Below, piece after piece: positions 1-8,625 of a DNA stretch of 64,000 nucleotides; within the stretch, counting starts at the first letter, position 1; each line of letters begins with the position of its first letter. Below the pieces are notes generated by a model. That model was given only the letters and a program-made list of their open reading frames with translations, did not search any database and was not told where the DNA came from. Source of the stretch: Roseibium sp. HPY-6 (GTDB lineage: Bacteria; Pseudomonadota; Alphaproteobacteria; Rhizobiales; Stappiaceae); contig NZ_JBEWCD010000002.1 of assembly GCF_040530035.1 (NCBI RefSeq), positions 2,773,793 to 2,837,792 of the forward strand. The letters run 5' to 3'. Made by a program: the position numbers and the translations under genes.

Positions 1-184
1 GCCATTCGAAGCAGAGGGTGCCTGTAACGGTTTACGTCATCGCTTTTCAACGCCTTGAAAGGACGACAAACGGAGGTTTTTATTCTCCAAGCGCGCAATC
101 CAAACAACTGACGTCGTTTCGGATCTTGCAATTCAATCATGGGCCGGTAACTCTCCGGAGAAGACAAATCAGGGAGGTTCATCC
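1..184 (+). promoter_or_regulatory. leader region of frmA
   Basis: Non-coding stretch at the window edge, upstream of the formaldehyde dehydrogenase gene. A good Shine-Dalgarno sequence (GGGAGG, 171-176) sits about 8 bases before the ATG at 185 and fixes that start. A short open frame at 18-206 runs through the region but has no ribosome site and no recognisable product, so I do not call it. No clear -35/-10 pair was identified. Confidence 0.5.
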
Positions 185-1297
185 ATGGAAGTTCGTGCAG
201 CTGTAGCAGTGGGTGCCGGAAAACCGCTAGAAGTCACCAAGGTAAATCTCGAAGGCCCACGCGCGTTCGAGGTTCTGGTCGAGGTGAAAGCCACCGGAAT
301 TTGCCACACGGACGAGTTTACGCTCTCCGGTGCCGACCCGGAAGGACTGTTTCCGGCGATCCTGGGGCACGAGGGAGCAGGTGTGGTTGTCGAAGTCGGT
401 CTGGGTGTCACGACGCTCAAACCGGGCGACCATGTCATTCCGCTCTATACGCCCGAGTGCCGCAATTGCGAATATTGCCTCAACCCGAAGACAAACCTGT
501 GTCAGGCAATCCGTTCAACACAGGGGCAGGGGTTGATGCCGGACGGGTCCTCCCGCTTCACTACGCTCGATGGCGATCCGATTCTCCATTACATGGGCAC
601 CTCGACATTTGCCAACTACACCGTTGTTCCGGAAATCGCCTTGGCGAAAATCCGGCCGGATGCGCCATTTGACAAGGTTTGCTACATCGGTTGCGGCGTA
701 ACCACCGGCATTGGCGCGGTCATCAACACGGCCAAGGTGGAAGAAGGTTCGCGCGCGATCGTCTTCGGGCTTGGCGGCATCGGCCTGAACGTTATCCAGG
801 GCCTGCGTCTTGCCGGGGCTGACCAGATCGTTGGTGTTGATCTCAACCCGGCGAAGGTCGAAATGGCGACGCGTTTCGGCATGACCGATTTCGTCAACCC
901 GACCGAAGTCGAGGGAGATCTGGTGCCCTATCTGGTGGATCTGACCAAGGGTGGCGCGGACTATACGTTTGACGCAACGGGCAACGTCTCTGTGATGCGG
1001 GCAGCTCTGGAATCAGCCCACAAGGGCTGGGGTGAAAGCATCATCATCGGTGTGGCACCTGCAGGTGCGGAAATCGCAACCCGTCCGTTTCAGCTGGTGA
1101 CGGGCCGGTCCTGGCGTGGAACGGCCTTCGGCGGTGCACGCGGACGCACGGACGTGCCAAAGATTGTTGACTGGTACATGGACGGCAAGATCGAGATTGA
1201 TCCGATGATCACCCATACAATGCCGCTTGAAGACATCAACAAGGGCTTCGATCTGATGCATGCCGGCGAATCTATCCGCTCGGTCGTGCTTTACTGA
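185..1297 (+). CDS. frmA: S-(hydroxymethyl)glutathione dehydrogenase / class III alcohol dehydrogenase
   Basis: Cytoplasmic zinc enzyme that oxidises S-hydroxymethylglutathione (the spontaneous adduct of formaldehyde and glutathione) to S-formylglutathione with NAD+. The 370 residues match the usual class III ADH length. Visible signatures are the catalytic-zinc Cys40 with the H62-E63 pair in GHEGAG, the structural-zinc Cys quartet C92/C95/C98/C106, the third catalytic-site Cys at about 170 in IGCGVTTG, and the Rossmann motif GLGGIG at 195-200. The start is set by a strong GGGAGG ribosome site. The next gene, fghA, encodes the following pathway step, so the two probably form a formaldehyde-detoxification unit. 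Nothing is truncated or odd. Confidence 0.96.
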   Translation: MEVRAAVAVGAGKPLEVTKVNLEGPRAFEVLVEVKATGICHTDEFTLSGADPEGLFPAILGHEGAGVVVEVGLGVTTLKPGDHVIPLYTPECRNCEYCLNPKTNLCQAIRSTQGQGLMPDGSSRFTTLDGDPILHYMGTSTFANYTVVPEIALAKIRPDAPFDKVCYIGCGVTTGIGAVINTAKVEEGSRAIVFGLGGIGLNVIQGLRLAGADQIVGVDLNPAKVEMATRFGMTDFVNPTEVEGDLVPYLVDLTKGGADYTFDATGNVSVMRAALESAHKGWGESIIIGVAPAGAEIATRPFQLVTGRSWRGTAFGGARGRTDVPKIVDWYMDGKIEIDPMITHTMPLEDINKGFDLMHAGESIRSVVLY

Positions 1298-1456
1298 TTT
1301 TGGCAAGCAGGGATATCCCCTGGCCTTGTCCGTGGGGCTGTCATCTCCAATCCGGCTTCAAGGGCCGGATAGTGCAAGAGGTCGCATCTGGTGCTGCGCA
1401 GGTCGCCAGAACCAGATGCCGTCGTTTTTAAAACTTCTCAAGTCGATAGGAACGTC

Positions 1457-2284
1457 ATGAAAACCATCTCCGAAAACAAAGCTTTCGGCGGCGTCCAGGG
1501 TGTTTACAGCCATGCATCCGAAGCGTGCGGTTGCGAGATGACGTTTGCCGTTTACCTGCCGCCGCAGGCACAGGAGGGCCCGGTTCCATGCCTTTGGTAT
1601 CTGTCGGGCCTGACCTGTACCCATGAAAATGCGATGACCAAGGCTGGGCTCCAGGCCCATGCTGCGGAATTCGGTTTGGCTGTCGTGTTTCCGGACACCA
1701 GTCCGCGCGGCGAGGCGATCGCCAATGACGAAGCCTATGATCTCGGCCAGGGGGCCGGTTTCTATGTGAATGCGACCGAGGAACCCTGGGCACCGCATTT
1801 TCAGATGGAGGCCTACATTGCGAATGAACTACGCGATCTCGTAACTGAAAATTTCGCGGTTTCAGTCCACCACGGCATCACCGGTCATTCCATGGGCGGG
1901 CACGGAGCGATAACACTGGCCATGAAATATCCCGGGCAGTACCAATCCCTGTCCGCTTTTGCTCCGATCTCCAATCCTTCAGCATCCGACTGGGGCCAAA
2001 AACAGCTTGGCGCTTATCTGGGGCCCGATGAGAGCCTCTGGCGCGGTCATGATGCGTCGTTGCTCTTGCGAGAAAAGGGCTGGGTAGGCGACGTACTCGT
2101 TGATCAGGGGGCTGATGACCAATTCTTCGATCTTTTGAGGCCGGGTGCACTATCCGACGCTCTTATCGAAACGAAAACCGCACATTGCTACCGGCTGCAG
2201 GAAGGCTACGACCACTCCTATTACTTCGTTGCGACCTTTGCCCGCGATCACGTCGCCTGGCATGCGGAACGGCTGAAGGGGTAA
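1457..2284 (+). CDS. fghA: S-formylglutathione hydrolase
   Basis: Serine hydrolase that splits S-formylglutathione into formate and glutathione, the second step after frmA. From the ATG at 1457 it has 275 residues, the normal length for this esterase-D-like family. The open frame continues 22 codons upstream to 1391, but those residues do not resemble the family, and 'ATAGGAA' precedes the internal ATG, so I use 1457. The nucleophile motif GHSMGG places Ser at about 145. An Asp in DQGADDQFFD and a His in GYDHSYYF complete the triad near the C-terminus. A 159-base gap separates it from frmA, with a weak GC hairpin near 1350-1370 that lacks a T run, so co-transcription is likely. Confidence 0.93.
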   Translation: MKTISENKAFGGVQGVYSHASEACGCEMTFAVYLPPQAQEGPVPCLWYLSGLTCTHENAMTKAGLQAHAAEFGLAVVFPDTSPRGEAIANDEAYDLGQGAGFYVNATEEPWAPHFQMEAYIANELRDLVTENFAVSVHHGITGHSMGGHGAITLAMKYPGQYQSLSAFAPISNPSASDWGQKQLGAYLGPDESLWRGHDASLLLREKGWVGDVLVDQGADDQFFDLLRPGALSDALIETKTAHCYRLQEGYDHSYYFVATFARDHVAWHAERLKG

Positions 2285-2305
2285 GTGCCTACACGGCGTC
2301 AGGCG

Positions 2306-2710
2306 TCAGGCGTCTCGCGGCGAAATCCTGAAAGCGCCGAGTGCGAGCGCGAGCCAGCCGACAATCAACAGCATGCCGCCTATCGGAGCTGCCATGGGGA
2401 ACAGCCTGCTTTCCAGAAAGGCGCGGCTGAAGAGGTCTCCGCAAAACAGAATAAGCCCGCAGGCAAGGCACAGCGCTGTGAAGGGAAGCAAAAGCACTCT
2501 GCGCGACTGCGCCAGAATTCCGATCCCCAGAAACACGGGTGCGTGGAACATCAACATGCGCGCTGCTGTTCCAAGTGTGTTGGAATCGCCTGCATGTGCC
2601 GCAAGTGCGAGCGACAAGATACCAATCGCCCCGGTAAGACCGCTAATGGCAAGACAGAACCGCAGGAGTCTAGCAGTCGGTGCTGGTGGCGGCGCCATCG
2701 GTTTGATCAT
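2306..2710 (-). CDS. DUF423 family small inner-membrane protein
   Basis: A 134-residue hydrophobic protein with four predicted membrane segments (roughly residues 15-35, 50-70, 75-95 and 105-125 from the chosen start). It resembles the DUF423/YgdD family, whose biochemical role is not established. I chose the ATG at 2710 rather than 2731 because AGGGA lies 6-7 bases upstream, and the longer form would overlap the terminator of the neighbouring peptidase gene. It is convergent with fghA, with a 21-base gap, and lies downstream of the M3 peptidase gene on the same strand but behind its terminator. Confidence 0.8.
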   Translation of the reverse strand: MIKPMAPPPAPTARLLRFCLAISGLTGAIGILSLALAAHAGDSNTLGTAARMLMFHAPVFLGIGILAQSRRVLLLPFTALCLACGLILFCGDLFSRAFLESRLFPMAAPIGGMLLIVGWLALALGAFRISPRDA

Positions 2711-2729
2711 AATTCGTCCCTGAAAGTTC

Positions 2730-2756
2730 AAAACCGGCCGGAAATGATCCGGCCGG
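2730..2756 (-). terminator. rho-independent terminator of the M3 peptidase gene
   Basis: Nine-base perfect stem (2734-2742 with 2748-2756), AATGA loop on the plus strand, followed in the minus direction by TTTT (2733-2730). It lies 8 bases after the peptidase stop codon. Confidence 0.85.
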
Positions 2757-2763
2757 CCGACAT

Positions 2764-4806
2764 TCAGGACGCAAACCCACGTTTTTTCAAGAGGGCATCG
2801 ATTTGCGGAGGCCGGCCCCTGAAGGCGATGTAGGTCTCTTCAGGATCAGGAAGGCCGCCGGCGGAGTAGATATGGTCGTGCAGTTTTTCGGCGACGCCAG
2901 GATCGAAGATATCTTTGGCTTCCTTGAAGGCCCCGAACGCGTCAGCGTCCATGACCTCGGACCACATATAGCTGTAATAGCCGGCCGAATAACCGTCTCC
3001 CGAAAAGACATGCTGAAAATGCGGAATGCGGTGACGCATCTTGATTGCGTCGGGCATCCCGATCTTGTCGAGTTCCACTTCCTCAAAGGACGCTATGTCG
3101 AGATCACCGGGAGCATCGAGGAGGTGCAGTTCCAGGTCCATCAAGGCCGATGCGGTGTATTCGACCGTCGCAAAGCCCTGGTTGAAATTCGTTGCGGCAA
3201 GAAGCTTTTTGAGGAGCTCCGGTGGCATCGCTTCGCCCGTCTTGTAGTGCGTTGCGAACCTGGAAAGCACGTCCGGCTCGGAAAGCCAGTGTTCGTAGAG
3301 CTGCGACGGCAGTTCGACAAAATCGCGAACCACACTTGTACCGGAAATCATCGGATAAGTGACGTTGGAAAGAAGGCCATGCAATCCGTGACCAAATTCA
3401 TGAAACAGCGTGCGGGCATCATCGAAGGTCAGGAGCGTCGCTTCTCCCGGCGCACCCTTTGAGAAATTCATGACGTTCACGATGATGGGGGCAATCTCGC
3501 CGTCAAGCTTGTGCTGTGACCGGAACGCAGTCATCCAGGCACCGGATCGCTTGGATGGTCTTGCGAAATAGTCACCAAGAAACAGGCCCACATGCTTGCC
3601 TGATGAGTCGAAAACTTCAAAGACGCGCACATCCGGGTGGTAGACGGGAATGCCGTGAAGTTCCTTGAAGGTCACGCCGAAAAGCCGGGTTGCCGTGTCG
3701 AAAGCCGCCTGGATCATATTCTCAAGCTGCAGATAAGGTTTGAGTTCGGCCTCGTCGAGATCGTGTTCGGCCTTCCGGACCTTCTCCGAGTAATAGCGCC
3801 AGTCCCAGGCCTCGATAGAGTGGTTTTCGCCTCCACTTGCAGCCATTTCGGCGAGTTTTGTCTGTTCCTCGCGCGCCTGTGCGACAGCCGGCTCCCAGAC
3901 TTTGGTCAGCAAATCACGGACACTGTCCGGGGTTTTGGCCATCGTGTCTTCAAGTTTGAAGGCCGCGAAGTTTTCATAGCCGAGCAGCTTTGCTTTTTCC
4001 GCGCGCAAAGCGAGCGTCTCCGTGATGATTTTTTCGTTGTTGGTTTCACCGGCGCCTTCACCGCGCGCACTCCAGGCCTTGAACGCCTCCTCGCGCAGCC
4101 GGCGGTTGGTGGAGAACTGCAGGAAAGGTTCGATGCTGGATCTTGAAAGCGTAATCACATGCTTGCCGTCATGACCGCGCTCACGCGCCGCTTCGGCGGC
4201 TGACGTCAGAAGAAAGTCCGGAAGGCCCGCCCTGTCTTCCTCCGTTTCGAGGATCAGCTGATAGTCGGATTCGTCTTTCAGGATGTTCTGGGAGAACTGG
4301 GTGCCAAGCGTTGCCAGACGCTGCGAGATTTCCGCCATCCGTGCTTTTCCGGCGGCATCCAGGCCCGCGCCGGCGCGCTGAAACATCTTGTGGTACCGTT
4401 CCAGAACCTTGGCATCTTCCGCATTGAGGCCAAGCGTGTCACGCTGCTCCCAGAGCGATGCAATGCGCCTGAAGAGCTTTTCATTCAGAAGCATCTCGGA
4501 GGAATGTCTGGCAAGCTTCGGAGCGACGTCGCGCTCGATTTTCTGAAGCGTTTCGTTTGTGTCGGCGCTTGTCAGATTGAAAAACGTCCGCGCAACCTTC
4601 GTCAGCTGATCGCCTGATTTTTCCAGAGCTGTGATGGTGTTTTCAAAGGTCGGCGCGGAGGACTGTTCCGCAATCTCATCGCTCTCAGCTCGCGCCTCCG
4701 ACATCGCGTTTTGAAACGCAACTTCGAAGTGATGCGGCTCGATCTTATCGAAAGGTGGAAGCTCGAAAGGCGTGGTCCATTCGGCAAGCAGCGGATTGGT
4801 TGTCAT
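2764..4806 (-). CDS. M3 family zinc metallopeptidase (oligopeptidase A / peptidyl-dipeptidase type)
   Basis: Cytoplasmic thimet-oligopeptidase-like enzyme that degrades short peptides. The 680 residues match OpdA/Dcp lengths. The zinc-binding HEFGH motif lies at residues 469-473, with the third ligand Glu about 25 residues later in RDFVELPSQ. The C-terminal GYSAGYYSY segment is the family's substrate-binding loop. There is no signal peptide, which fits a cytosolic peptidase. Sequence style is closer to Dcp/PrlC-type proteins, but I cannot decide between carboxydipeptidase and endopeptidase activity from motifs alone. It is a single-gene transcript with its own terminator. Confidence 0.93.
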   Translation of the reverse strand: MTTNPLLAEWTTPFELPPFDKIEPHHFEVAFQNAMSEARAESDEIAEQSSAPTFENTITALEKSGDQLTKVARTFFNLTSADTNETLQKIERDVAPKLARHSSEMLLNEKLFRRIASLWEQRDTLGLNAEDAKVLERYHKMFQRAGAGLDAAGKARMAEISQRLATLGTQFSQNILKDESDYQLILETEEDRAGLPDFLLTSAAEAARERGHDGKHVITLSRSSIEPFLQFSTNRRLREEAFKAWSARGEGAGETNNEKIITETLALRAEKAKLLGYENFAAFKLEDTMAKTPDSVRDLLTKVWEPAVAQAREEQTKLAEMAASGGENHSIEAWDWRYYSEKVRKAEHDLDEAELKPYLQLENMIQAAFDTATRLFGVTFKELHGIPVYHPDVRVFEVFDSSGKHVGLFLGDYFARPSKRSGAWMTAFRSQHKLDGEIAPIIVNVMNFSKGAPGEATLLTFDDARTLFHEFGHGLHGLLSNVTYPMISGTSVVRDFVELPSQLYEHWLSEPDVLSRFATHYKTGEAMPPELLKKLLAATNFNQGFATVEYTASALMDLELHLLDAPGDLDIASFEEVELDKIGMPDAIKMRHRIPHFQHVFSGDGYSAGYYSYMWSEVMDADAFGAFKEAKDIFDPGVAEKLHDHIYSAGGLPDPEETYIAFRGRPPQIDALLKKRGFAS

Positions 4807-5033
4807 GGAGATCCTCAGACTTCGGGATTGGTTTGTGAGGAGATATGGAGAGCTCGTTCATATCAGCCAAGAGCAAATAAGCGATCCGGCCAAAAAACGA
4901 CAACTTCTTGACGTCCTGTGACCCGCTCGCGAGGCGCATCGCAATCGCGGCCACTTGGTTTGAACCTGAGACGGGATTGAGGACAAGACATCAGCTTGCA
5001 AGGCGCAGGATTGCCGACAGGGCGGCGTACCGC

Positions 5034-5642
5034 CTACCACATGCTTTTTGCCGCGCGTCCCGGCCAATCCTCATCATAGGTTTTTCCGTCGAAGCTCGAT
5101 TTGATTTCCTGCATGATCGTTCCGGGCGAGGGGAGATCGGCCTTCGGTACCTGCTTGTCCGATTGCCACAACCCTGCGCGCATGATCGCACGCGCACACT
5201 GAAAATAGACTGTCTCAATGGTGACGACGATTACGGAACGCGGAGATTTGCCCTCACGCTCAAACGAGGCGAGCAGTTCAGGATCAATTGAAATCGCGGC
5301 AGCGCCGTTTATACGCAACACATTGTTCCAGCCCGGGATCATGAACATCAGCGCAACTCTTGGGTCACGAACGATGTTGCGCAGCGAATCGATGCGGTTG
5401 TTGCCGCGCCTGTCCGGCAGCAGCAAGGTTCTGTCATCCCTGATCCGCACAACGCAGCCGTCATCGCCGCGCGGCGAACAGTCGAGACCTTCGGGTCCGC
5501 AGGTCGACAAGACGCAAAAGGAAGAGGTTTCGACGACTTTTCTGTAGGAAGGGCTGAGGTGATCGATTTCCTTGATGAGCGAGGCTTCGCCCACAACGCC
5601 ATATTGTTCGTGCAATTGCTCAAGCGACTCAATGAAGTTCAT
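5034..5642 (-). CDS. pyridoxamine 5'-phosphate oxidase-like flavin-binding protein
   Basis: A 202-residue split-barrel protein of the PNPOx-like superfamily, similar in style to the MSMEG_1061 family. Members bind FMN or related flavins and reduce small substrates; the true substrate here is unknown. Visible features are the N-terminal helix, the strand FCVLSTCGPEGLDCSPRGDD, the DRRGNNRIDSLRNI segment typical of flavin-phosphate binding, and the core 'VALMFMIPG'. It is transcribed away from the ABC operon and stands alone. A role in pyridoxal synthesis is not supported, because the protein lacks the PdxH C-terminal signature. Confidence 0.8.
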   Translation of the reverse strand: MNFIESLEQLHEQYGVVGEASLIKEIDHLSPSYRKVVETSSFCVLSTCGPEGLDCSPRGDDGCVVRIRDDRTLLLPDRRGNNRIDSLRNIVRDPRVALMFMIPGWNNVLRINGAAAISIDPELLASFEREGKSPRSVIVVTIETVYFQCARAIMRAGLWQSDKQVPKADLPSPGTIMQEIKSSFDGKTYDEDWPGRAAKSMW

Positions 5643-6127
5643 GTAAAGGATCCTGATGAAACCATTGGTGAAATTTTCGGCAATTGCACATTAGCTTTGC
5701 GCTTTTGCACGCGTCAATTTGGTTGACCACAACCTTAGAGATGCAAACACGTGCAACTTTGGTCTAAGTGACTGAAGACATTCCGCAAATTTCACGGTTC
5801 GCCGCAGAATTATTGCGTTGCCAAAAGAGCATACGCTAAAGTGTTGTTTGTTAGTAGAAAAACATATGCTGCAACGCAATAAAATTTGCTGTCGCGATAT
5901 GCATTCCGGCTACGAATACTGCGAAAGTCTAACGTGGTTGCAAGTAGAGGCGATCCGATAGTCGTATTGCTGATTTGTAATGACTTTTTCTACAGTCCTC
6001 CGAGCTTGCGGTTTTGGCGTTGAGGAGCCGGTCTCCCGGTCGGGGAACAGTCCAGAATTGCTTGCCGCTGTACAGCGAACGCAGGTGCGTCCGACGGGGG
6101 CGCACCGTGCCTTTCTGGGAGGAAAGT
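5643..6127. promoter_or_regulatory. 485-base AT-rich divergent promoter region with a 12-base inverted repeat
   Basis: Intergenic region between the PNPOx-like gene and the ABC importer operon, clearly more AT-rich than its surroundings. It contains a perfect 12-base inverted repeat, TTATTGCGTTGC at 5810-5821 and its complement GCAACGCAATAA at 5871-5882, 49 bases apart. This geometry would suit a dimeric or looping regulator. The ribosome site for the importer (GGGAGGAAAG) ends just before the ATG at 6128. No convincing coding frame is seen. Confidence 0.5.
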
Positions 6128-7483
6128 ATGAGCTTAATTCGTAAACCCCTTAATCGTCGTTCCATCCTGCGCGCAGGTGCATTGGGAGGTACTGCCCTTG
6201 CAATGCCCACGATCTTCACGAGCCGTGCATGGTCCGCTGGTTATCTCAACGAGCCAACCGGTTCGACGGTGACACTGGGGTTCAACGTTCCACAAACTGG
6301 CCCCTACGCCGATGAGGGTGCAGATGAACTGCGTGCATACCAGCTGGCTGTCGAGCACCTGAATGGTGAAGGCGACGGCGGCATGCTCAACACGTTCTCG
6401 TCAAAAGCACTTAAGGGGAACGGCATTCTCGGCAAGAAAGTCGAGTTTGTTACCGGCGACACGCAGACCAAATCTGATGCGGCCCGCGCGTCCGCCAAGT
6501 CCATGATCGAAAAAGACGGTGCGATCATGATCACCGGCGGCTCGTCCTCCGGTGTGGCTGTTGCCGTGCAGGCGCTCTGCCAGGAGGCAGGCGTGATCTT
6601 CATGGCTGGCCTGACGCACTCAAACGACACGACGGGTAAAGACAAGAAAGCCAACGGCTTCCGTCACTTCTTCAACTCCTACATGTCCGGTGCTGCTCTG
6701 GCGCCGGTTCTGAAGAACGCGTATGGCGATGACCGCAAGGCCTATCACCTGACCGCGGACTACAACTGGGGTTACACCACCGAGCAGGCTGTCCGTGAAT
6801 CCACGGAAGCTCTGGGGTGGGAAACTGTCGAAACTGTCAAGACGCCACTGGCCGCAACGGACTTCTCCGCGTACATCACGCCGGTGCTTCAGTCCGACGC
6901 TGACGTTTTGGTTCTGAACCACTACGGCGGCAACATGGTGAACTCACTCACCAATGCGGTTCAATTCGGCCTTCGCGACAAGCAGGTGAACGGCAAGAAC
7001 TTTGAGATCATCGTTCCGCTGTATTCACGCCTGATGGCGAAGGGCGCAGGTGAAAACGTCAAGGGTATCTTCGGATCCACCAACTGGCACTGGTCGCTGC
7101 AGGACGAGGGCTCCAAAGCATTCGTTCAGTCCTTCGGTCAGAAATACGGCTTCCCGCCCAGCCAGGCTGCGCACACCACCTACGTTCAGGCGCTTCTCTA
7201 CGCCGATGCGTGTGAGCGTGCCGGAACGTTCAATCCGTGCGGTGTCGTTGAAGCGCTTGAAGGCTTCGAGTTCGATGGCCTTGGCAACGGCAAGACCTTG
7301 TATCGCGCCGAGGACCACCAGTGCTTCAAGGACGTTCTTGTCGTGAAGGGTAAGGAAAACCCGAGCTCGGCCTTCGACCTTCTCGAAATCGTCGAAGTGA
7401 CGCCGGCAGCTCAGGTCACCTATCCGCCGGATCATCCGCAGTTCGCGGGCGGTGCGTTGGGTACCTGTAACCCGGGCGCCTGA
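6128..7483 (+). CDS. Liv-type ABC importer, periplasmic substrate-binding protein
   Basis: A 451-residue type I periplasmic binding protein for a branched-chain-amino-acid-type ABC importer. The N-terminus is a twin-arginine-like export signal (R10-R11, then SILRAG and a hydrophobic stretch), with cleavage likely after AWSA (about residue 37). The mature part begins with the family hallmark GFNVPQTGPYADEG and carries GGSSSGVAVAV in the first lobe. The frame extends upstream to 6014, but GGGAGGAAAG right before 6128 decides the start. It leads an operon with two permeases and two ATPases. The ligand cannot be read from sequence; amino acids, amides or urea are all possible. A hairpin follows the gene. 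Confidence 0.88.
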   Translation: MSLIRKPLNRRSILRAGALGGTALAMPTIFTSRAWSAGYLNEPTGSTVTLGFNVPQTGPYADEGADELRAYQLAVEHLNGEGDGGMLNTFSSKALKGNGILGKKVEFVTGDTQTKSDAARASAKSMIEKDGAIMITGGSSSGVAVAVQALCQEAGVIFMAGLTHSNDTTGKDKKANGFRHFFNSYMSGAALAPVLKNAYGDDRKAYHLTADYNWGYTTEQAVRESTEALGWETVETVKTPLAATDFSAYITPVLQSDADVLVLNHYGGNMVNSLTNAVQFGLRDKQVNGKNFEIIVPLYSRLMAKGAGENVKGIFGSTNWHWSLQDEGSKAFVQSFGQKYGFPPSQAAHTTYVQALLYADACERAGTFNPCGVVEALEGFEFDGLGNGKTLYRAEDHQCFKDVLVVKGKENPSSAFDLLEIVEVTPAAQVTYPPDHPQFAGGALGTCNPGA

Positions 7484-7500
7484 TTCCACAGGAAATGAAG

Positions 7501-7530
7501 GGGCAGGGCGGTCAACGCCCTGTCCTGTTT
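7501..7530 (+). terminator. intra-operon attenuator / mRNA-stabilising hairpin
   Basis: Ten-base stem with one G-U pair (7501-7510 with 7516-7525), loop GTCAA, then TGTTT. It sits between the binding-protein gene and the first permease. Such hairpins usually let the binding protein be made in excess over the membrane parts. Confidence 0.7.
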
Positions 7531-7590
7531 ATATGAATTCAAGCGCGGTTGGGGGAACGCGACGCGCGCAGATCATCCGAGTTGAGAGCG

Positions 7591-8622
7591 ATGGACGCGA
7601 TACTTCTGCAAATTCTGAACGGATTGGACAAAGGCTCGGCATATGCGCTGATCGCCCTTGGCCTGACCCTTATTTTCGGAACGCTTGGCGTGGTGAACTT
7701 CGCGCACGGCGCGCTGTTCATGATCGGGGCTTTCTGTGCGGTTACGCTTAGCCGCCTTTTGTCTCTTTCCTTTGTGACGATTGACGAGACACAGAAGGAC
7801 TTTCTCGGAAATCCGCTGAAAGTGGAAACGCCCTATGTGGAAGCCTGGTTCGGGCAACAAACCGGATCAGCAATCATAGACTGGGCTGTTCCGCTCGCGA
7901 TCCTTTTCTCCATACCGATCATGGCCATCGTCGGGCTGTTCATGGAGAGGGGCCTCATCAAGTATTTCTACAAGCGTCCCCACGCGGATCAGATCCTTGT
8001 GACCTTCGGCCTCGCCATCGTCCTTCAGGAGATCATCAAATACTTCTTCGGCGCTAACCCGATTCCGACACCGGCCCCGGATGTTTTTTCCGGCAGTCTG
8101 GATTTCGGTGTGCTGGTGGGAATGGATCCCAATGTCATCATCTACCCGTACTGGCGGATCGTGTACTTCCTCTTTGCCGCCGCAATTATCGGCGCCGTCT
8201 TTGCCTTCCTGCAGTTCACGACCTTTGGGATGGTCGTTCGAGCAGGCATGGCGGACCGGCAGACCGTCGGGCTCCTCGGCATTAACATCGACAAGCGGTT
8301 TACGGTCATGTTCGCGCTTGCAGCTGTGGTCGCCGGGCTTGCCGGGGTGATGTACGCACCGATCAATTCCCCGAATTACCATATGGGTATGGATTTCCTC
8401 GTGCTGAGCTTCGTCGTCGTGGTTGTCGGTGGAATGGGCTCGCTGCCGGGAGCTGTCCTGGCTGGCTTCGTTCTCGGAGTTCTTGAGAGTTTCGCCTCCA
8501 TGGCGCAAGTCGTCGCGTTGCTGCCCGGCATCAACCAGATCATCATTTATCTCGTTGCAATCGTGATCCTCCTGACCCGTCCGCGGGGTCTGATGGGCCG
8601 CAAGGGCGTTATGGAGAGCTAA
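7591..8622 (+). CDS. livH: Liv-type ABC importer, permease (LivH family)
   Basis: A 343-residue inner-membrane permease of the LivH family with about eight hydrophobic segments. The N-terminal LNGLDKGSAYALIALGLTL and the following GVVNFAHG are family landmarks, and GLAGVMYAPI and VVVVGGMGSLPGA mark the C-terminal cytoplasmic coupling region. The open frame starts earlier (7549, TTG), but the ATG at 7591 begins exactly where LivH homology begins, so I use it. It follows the binding protein after an attenuator hairpin and is almost fused to livM (3-base gap), so it forms the heterodimeric channel with LivM. Confidence 0.9.
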   Translation: MDAILLQILNGLDKGSAYALIALGLTLIFGTLGVVNFAHGALFMIGAFCAVTLSRLLSLSFVTIDETQKDFLGNPLKVETPYVEAWFGQQTGSAIIDWAVPLAILFSIPIMAIVGLFMERGLIKYFYKRPHADQILVTFGLAIVLQEIIKYFFGANPIPTPAPDVFSGSLDFGVLVGMDPNVIIYPYWRIVYFLFAAAIIGAVFAFLQFTTFGMVVRAGMADRQTVGLLGINIDKRFTVMFALAAVVAGLAGVMYAPINSPNYHMGMDFLVLSFVVVVVGGMGSLPGAVLAGFVLGVLESFASMAQVVALLPGINQIIIYLVAIVILLTRPRGLMGRKGVMES

Positions 8623-8625
8623 GTC

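Noticed and set aside
1350..1370. Terminator between frmA and fghA
   Set aside because: Only a 7-base stem and no T run, so co-transcription is more likely.
2285..2833. 182-residue plus-strand open frame after fghA
   Set aside because: Shadow of the DUF423 gene and the peptidase terminator; begins at the fghA stop without a ribosome site.
4908..5291. 127-residue plus-strand open frame upstream of the M3 peptidase
   Set aside because: Arg-rich shadow of the PNPOx-like gene and its flank; no start signal.
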